DNA from: Pseudomonas migulae NBRC 103157
GTDB taxonomy: Bacteria > Pseudomonadota > Gammaproteobacteria > Pseudomonadales > Pseudomonadaceae
Direction of reading: 5' to 3'
Length of the DNA: 64,000 nt
NCBI RefSeq assembly: GCF_002091715.1
Contig: NZ_BDAG01000015.1
Span: 62,001 to 126,000 of the forward strand
The notes beneath the pieces are model-generated. The model made no database searches, was not told the DNA's origin, and saw nothing but the letters and a program-made list of their open reading frames with translations. Positions 60,844 to 64,000 of the stretch are shown here, piece after piece. Position numbers and translations under genes: made by a program. Numbering within the stretch: the first letter of the stretch is position 1; every line of letters begins with the position of its first letter.

Positions 60844-61734
60844 TTACTTATCGCGAATCGAGAAATTCGCCATGTGTTCCAGACCCTTGATCAGCGCCGA
60901 GTGATCCCAGTTGCTGCCACCGATGGCCGCGCAGGTGCTGAACACTTGCTGGGCGTTGGCAGTGTTCGGCAGGTTGATGTTCAGCTCTTTGGCGCCTTGC
61001 AGGGCCAGGTTCAGGTCCTTCTGGTGCAGGCTGATGCGGAAGCCCGGGTCGAAGGTGCCTTTGATCATGCGCTCGCCGTGCACTTCAAGGATCTTCGACG
61101 AAGCGAAACCGCCCATCAGCGCTTCACGGACCTTGGCCGGATCGGCACCGTTTTTCGAGGCGAACAACAGCGCTTCGGCCACGGCCTGAATGTTCAGCGC
61201 AACGATGATCTGGTTCGCCACTTTCGCGGTTTGCCCGTCGCCATTGCCACCGACCAAGGTGATGTTTTTGCCCATGGCCTGGAACAGCGGCAGGGCGCGC
61301 TCGAAGGCGTCGGCATCGCCGCCGACCATGATGCTCAGGGTCGCAGCCTTGGCACCGACTTCGCCGCCGGACACGGGCGCGTCGAGGTACTGCGCACCTT
61401 TTTCGTTGATTTTGGACGCGAAGGCTTTGGTGGCGGTGGGCGAGATCGAGCTCATGTCGATGACGATTTTGCCTTTGCCCACACCGGCTGCGATACCGTC
61501 GGCGCGGAACAGTACGTCATCGACCTGCGGGGTATCCGGCACCATGACGATGATGAACTCGGCTTCCTGGGCAACTTCTTTCGGGTTCGCCAGCGCGACG
61601 GCGCCACCGGCAACCAGGTCGGCAGGGGCGGCGTCGTGATGCGCCGACAGGAACAGGCTGTGACCGGCTTTCTGCAGGTTCAACGCCATTGGGTGGCCCA
61701 TGATGCCGGTGCCGATAAATCCGATTTTAGCCAT
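60844..61734 (-). CDS. glxR: Tartronate semialdehyde reductase GlxR (2-hydroxy-3-oxopropionate reductase)
   Basis: A 296-residue beta-hydroxyacid dehydrogenase that reduces tartronate semialdehyde to D-glycerate. The Rossmann start IGFIGTGIMGHPMALNL (residues 4-20) is the family signature, followed by DAPVSGGEVGAKAATLSIMVGG (read in part, near 118) and the catalytic Lys in GQTAKVANQIIVALN (near 170). Length is normal. It lies between hyi and ttuD, with REP doublets in both flanking gaps. Confidence 0.94.
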   Translation of the reverse strand: MAKIGFIGTGIMGHPMALNLQKAGHSLFLSAHHDAAPADLVAGGAVALANPKEVAQEAEFIIVMVPDTPQVDDVLFRADGIAAGVGKGKIVIDMSSISPTATKAFASKINEKGAQYLDAPVSGGEVGAKAATLSIMVGGDADAFERALPLFQAMGKNITLVGGNGDGQTAKVANQIIVALNIQAVAEALLFASKNGADPAKVREALMGGFASSKILEVHGERMIKGTFDPGFRISLHQKDLNLALQGAKELNINLPNTANAQQVFSTCAAIGGSNWDHSALIKGLEHMANFSIRDK

Positions 61735-61784
61735 GTGAAAATCCTCTTGTTTTTATTGCTGCTGCAAACAAATTGGGACTGCTT

Positions 61785-61872
61785 CTGTAGGAGTCGGCTT
61801 GCTGGCGATCCAGGCGATGCGGTCTGTCATAGACACCGCAGTGATGCCATCGCCAGCAAGCCGGCTCCTGCA
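61785..61872. repeat. REP doublet in the hyi-glxR gap
   Basis: Inverted arms 61785-61809 (CTGTAGGAGTCGGCTTGCTG then GCGAT) and 61849-61872, one or two mismatches, spacer 39 bases. It fills most of the 148-base gap. Confidence 0.85.
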
Positions 61873-61882
61873 AGGATTTGCG

Positions 61883-62665
61883 TTAGATCGCGTTGTGGGT
61901 TTTCAGCCAGCCCAGACCCGCTTCCGTGGTGGTCAGCGGCTTGTATTCACAGCCAACCCAACCCTGATAACCGATGCGGTCCAGGTGTTCGAACAGGAAG
62001 CGGTAGTTGATTTCCCCGGTGCCCGGTTCGTTGCGCCCGGGGTTGTCGGCCAACTGGATGTGGTTGATCTTGCCCAGGTGCGCGGCCATGGTGCGGGCCA
62101 GGTCACCCTCCATGATTTGCATGTGGTAGATGTCGTATTGCAGGAACAGGTTGGCACTGCCGACCTGCTCGCGAATCGACAGGGCTTGCGCCGTGTTGTT
62201 CAGATAGAAACCCGGGATGTCGCGGGTGTTGATCGCTTCCATCACCAGTTTGATGCCCGCCGCTTGCAGCTTGTCGGCCGCATACTTGAGGTTGGCGACG
62301 AAGGTTTTTTCCACGATGGCATCGTCGACGCCCTGTGGACGAATACCGGCCAGGCAGTTGACCTGGGTGTTGCCCAGCACTTGCGCGTAGGCAATCGCCA
62401 GATCGACACCGGCGCGAAATTCTTCGACCCGGTCCGGCAGGCACGCGATACCGCGCTCGCCCTTGGCCCAGTCACCGGCCGGCAGGTTGAATAACACCTG
62501 GGTCAAGCCGTTGGCGTCGAGCCTGGCTTTGATTTCGGCGGAGCTGAAGTCGTAAGGGAACAGATATTCCACGCCAGTGAAGCCGGCCTTGGCGGCCGCT
62601 TCGAAACGGGCGAGAAACTCCTGCTCGGTGAACAGCATGGACAGGTTGGCTGCGAAACGCGGCAT
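61883..62665 (-). CDS. hyi: Hydroxypyruvate isomerase Hyi
   Basis: A 260-residue TIM-barrel isomerase that interconverts hydroxypyruvate and tartronate semialdehyde. Family blocks are ANLSMLFTEQEFLARF (near residue 5), GVEYLFPYDF (near 31), VMEAINTRDIPGFYLN (near 147) and LQYDIYHMQIMEGDL (near 178), with metal-binding Glu and His residues in place. The frame is open further upstream, but the ATG at 62665 gives the usual start MPRFAANLS. Confidence 0.94.
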   Translation of the reverse strand: MPRFAANLSMLFTEQEFLARFEAAAKAGFTGVEYLFPYDFSSAEIKARLDANGLTQVLFNLPAGDWAKGERGIACLPDRVEEFRAGVDLAIAYAQVLGNTQVNCLAGIRPQGVDDAIVEKTFVANLKYAADKLQAAGIKLVMEAINTRDIPGFYLNNTAQALSIREQVGSANLFLQYDIYHMQIMEGDLARTMAAHLGKINHIQLADNPGRNEPGTGEINYRFLFEHLDRIGYQGWVGCEYKPLTTTEAGLGWLKTHNAI

Positions 62666-62695
62666 GGTGGTCTCCCGTATATGTGTGAGGTCCGT

Positions 62696-62786
62696 CTGTA
62701 GGAACCGGCTTGCTGGCGATGGCGGTTTATCAATCGACATCGATGCGGCTGATACATTGCTATCGCCAGCAAGCCGGCTCCTGCAG
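62696..62786. repeat. REP doublet in the gcl-hyi gap
   Basis: Inverted arms 62696-62720 (CTGTAGGAACCGGCTTGCTG then GCGAT) and 62762-62786, two mismatches, spacer 41 bases. It fills most of the 136-base gap. Confidence 0.85.
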
Positions 62787-62801
62787 GGGCGTGATCAATC
62801 G

Positions 62802-64000
62802 TTAATCGAGCAACGAAATCGCCGTTGGTGCGTCGTTGCCGACCAGCGCCAGGTCTTCGAATTCGTTGACGGCGTTGATCTCGGTGCCCATGGAAATGTT
62901 GGTCACGCGCTCCAGGATAATCTCGACGATCACCGGCACCTTGAACTCCTCGATCAGTTCCTGAGCCTTGCGCAGGGCAGGCTGGATCTGAGCCGGTTCG
63001 AACACTCGCAGTGCCTTGCAGCCGAGGCCCTCGGCGACCGCCACGTGATCGACACCGTAACCGTTGAGTTCCGGAGCGTTCAGGTTATCGAAGGACAGCT
63101 GTACGCAGTAGTCCATGTCGAAACCGCGCTGGGCCTGACGAATCAGCCCCAGGTACGAATTGTTTACCACAACGTGGATGTACGGCAGCTTGAACTGCGC
63201 GCCTACCGCCAGTTCTTCGATCATGAACTGGAAATCATAGTCGCCCGACAGTGCCACGACCTTGCGGGTCGGATCGGCCTTGACCACGCCCAATGCTGCA
63301 GGAATGGTCCAGCCCAACGGGCCGGCCTGACCGCAGTTGATCCAGTGACGCGGCTTGTAGACGTGCAGGAACTGCGCGCCGGCAATCTGCGACAGACCGA
63401 TGGTGCTGACGTAGCAGGTGTCTTTGCCGAACACCTGGTTCATCTCTTCATACACGCGCTGCGGCTTGACCGGCACGTTGTCGAAGTGAGTCTTGCGCTG
63501 CAGGCTGGCTTTACGCTGCTGGCAGTCTTGCAGCCAGGCGCTGCGGTTTTTCAGTTTGCCGGCGGCCTGCCATTCGCGAGCGACTTCGATGAACACGGTC
63601 AGCGCGGCAGCGGCGTCGGACACGATGCCCAGGTCCGGGGTGAACACGCGGCCGATCTGAGTGCCTTCGATGTCGACGTGAATGAACTTGCGGCCTTCGG
63701 TGTACACGTCGACCGAACCGGTATGACGGTTGGCCCAACGGTTACCGATACCGAGTACCACGTCGGATTTCAGCATCGTGGCATTGCCGTAGCGGTGCGA
63801 GGTCTGCAAGCCGACCATGCCGACCATCAGCGGGTGATCGTCCGGAATGGTGCCCCAGCCCATCAGGGTCGGAATCACCGGGATACCGGTCAGCTCAGCG
63901 AACTCCACCAGCAAGTCGCTGGCATCGGCGTTGATGATGCCTCCACCGGCTACCAGCAATGGGCGTTCGGCCTGATCGAGCAGCGCCAGGGCTTTTTCCA
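62802..64000 (-). CDS. gcl: Glyoxylate carboligase Gcl (partial, C-terminal two thirds)
   Basis: The last 399 codons of a thiamine-diphosphate enzyme that joins two glyoxylates into tartronate semialdehyde and CO2. The frame is open to the window edge, so the N-terminal domain lies beyond 64000. Visible are the FAD/central domain and the ThDP-binding motif, from [19 protein letters not shown] (read in part) to [15 protein letters not shown]. The ending ([15 protein letters not shown] read in part) is typical of Gcl. It is the first visible gene of gcl-hyi-glxR-ttuD-pykF. Confidence 0.93.
   Translation of the reverse strand, partial: EKALALLDQAERPLLVAGGGIINADASDLLVEFAELTGIPVIPTLMGWGTIPDDHPLMVGMVGLQTSHRYGNATMLKSDVVLGIGNRWANRHTGSVDVYTEGRKFIHVDIEGTQIGRVFTPDLGIVSDAAAALTVFIEVAREWQAAGKLKNRSAWLQDCQQRKASLQRKTHFDNVPVKPQRVYEEMNQVFGKDTCYVSTIGLSQIAGAQFLHVYKPRHWINCGQAGPLGWTIPAALGVVKADPTRKVVALSGDYDFQFMIEELAVGAQFKLPYIHVVVNNSYLGLIRQAQRGFDMDYCVQLSFDNLNAPELNGYGVDHVAVAEGLGCKALRVFEPAQIQPALRKAQELIEEFKVPVIVEIILERVTNISMGTEINAVNEFEDLALVGNDAPTAISLLD

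Noticed and set aside
18154..62786. REP-type inverted repeats considered as CRISPR or attachment sites
   Set aside because: They are dispersed inverted doublets with variable spacers, not regularly spaced direct repeats, and no cas, integrase or phage genes are present.

Overview
This window is from a fluorescent Pseudomonas of the P. fluorescens type. The evidence is the gene order (fliC-flaG-fliD-fliS-fliT-fleQ-fleSR-fliEFGHIJ-...-fliA-che-mot-ccm), the Pseudomonas-specific regulators FleQ, FleS, FleR and FleN, the MotC/MotD stator, the HptB/HsbR/HsbA module, the gcl-hyi-glxR-ttuD-pykF operon, and many Pseudomonas-type REP inverted repeats. No plasmid, phage, IS, CRISPR, tRNA or rRNA was seen.

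Layout. Positions 45-3896 are the end of a flagellin glycosylation island: pseudaminic acid synthase (pseI), a ketoacyl-ACP synthase III-like enzyme, a Maf/MptE-type flagellin glycosyltransferase and a small unknown protein. Positions 4140-7786 hold the filament genes fliC, flaG, fliD, fliS and fliT, with sigma-28-like promoters before fliC and fliS. Positions 7960-12160 hold the master regulator fleQ and the FleS/FleR two-component pair. Positions 12377-27827 hold the basal body, C-ring and export genes fliEFGHIJ, fliK, fliLMNOPQR and flhB, interrupted between fliJ and fliK by an hsbA-hsbR-hptB partner-switch and phosphotransfer module. Positions 27995-33148 hold flhA, flhF, fleN and fliA. 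Positions 33316-42278 are the chemotaxis operon cheY-cheZ-cheA-cheB-motC-motD-parC-parP-cheW plus a DUF2802 gene. Facing this, on the minus strand, is a stand-alone FlhB C-terminal-like protein paired with a second FliK-like protein (42392-44292).

From 44490 to 51468 lies the complete cytochrome c maturation operon ccmABCDEFGHI. A lipoprotein, a lone phnN, an MFS exporter, a secreted DUF5666-like protein, a lone sbp, a voltage-gated-type K+ channel and a urea transporter follow. The window ends with a minus-strand operon for glyoxylate assimilation: gcl (5' end beyond the window), hyi, glxR, ttuD and pykF. Together these turn glyoxylate into tartronate semialdehyde, glycerate, 2-phosphoglycerate and, after enolase, pyruvate.

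Regulation is unusually legible. Five near-consensus -24/-12 sigma-54 promoters precede fleSR, fliE, fliK, fliL and flhA, matching the FleQ/FleR-controlled middle classes. Two TnAA-N15-GACGATAM sites fit FliA at fliC and fliS.

The most interesting signal is a short acidic-amphipathic motif of the form (S/T/G)(Q/D)x(D/E)(I/V/F)(D/E)xLL. It occurs once at the FliM N-terminus, once in the FliN N-terminal region, once at the extreme CheZ C-terminus, and four times in the CheA linker where other bacteria carry the P2 CheY-binding domain. This suggests a shared, multivalent CheY-docking system.
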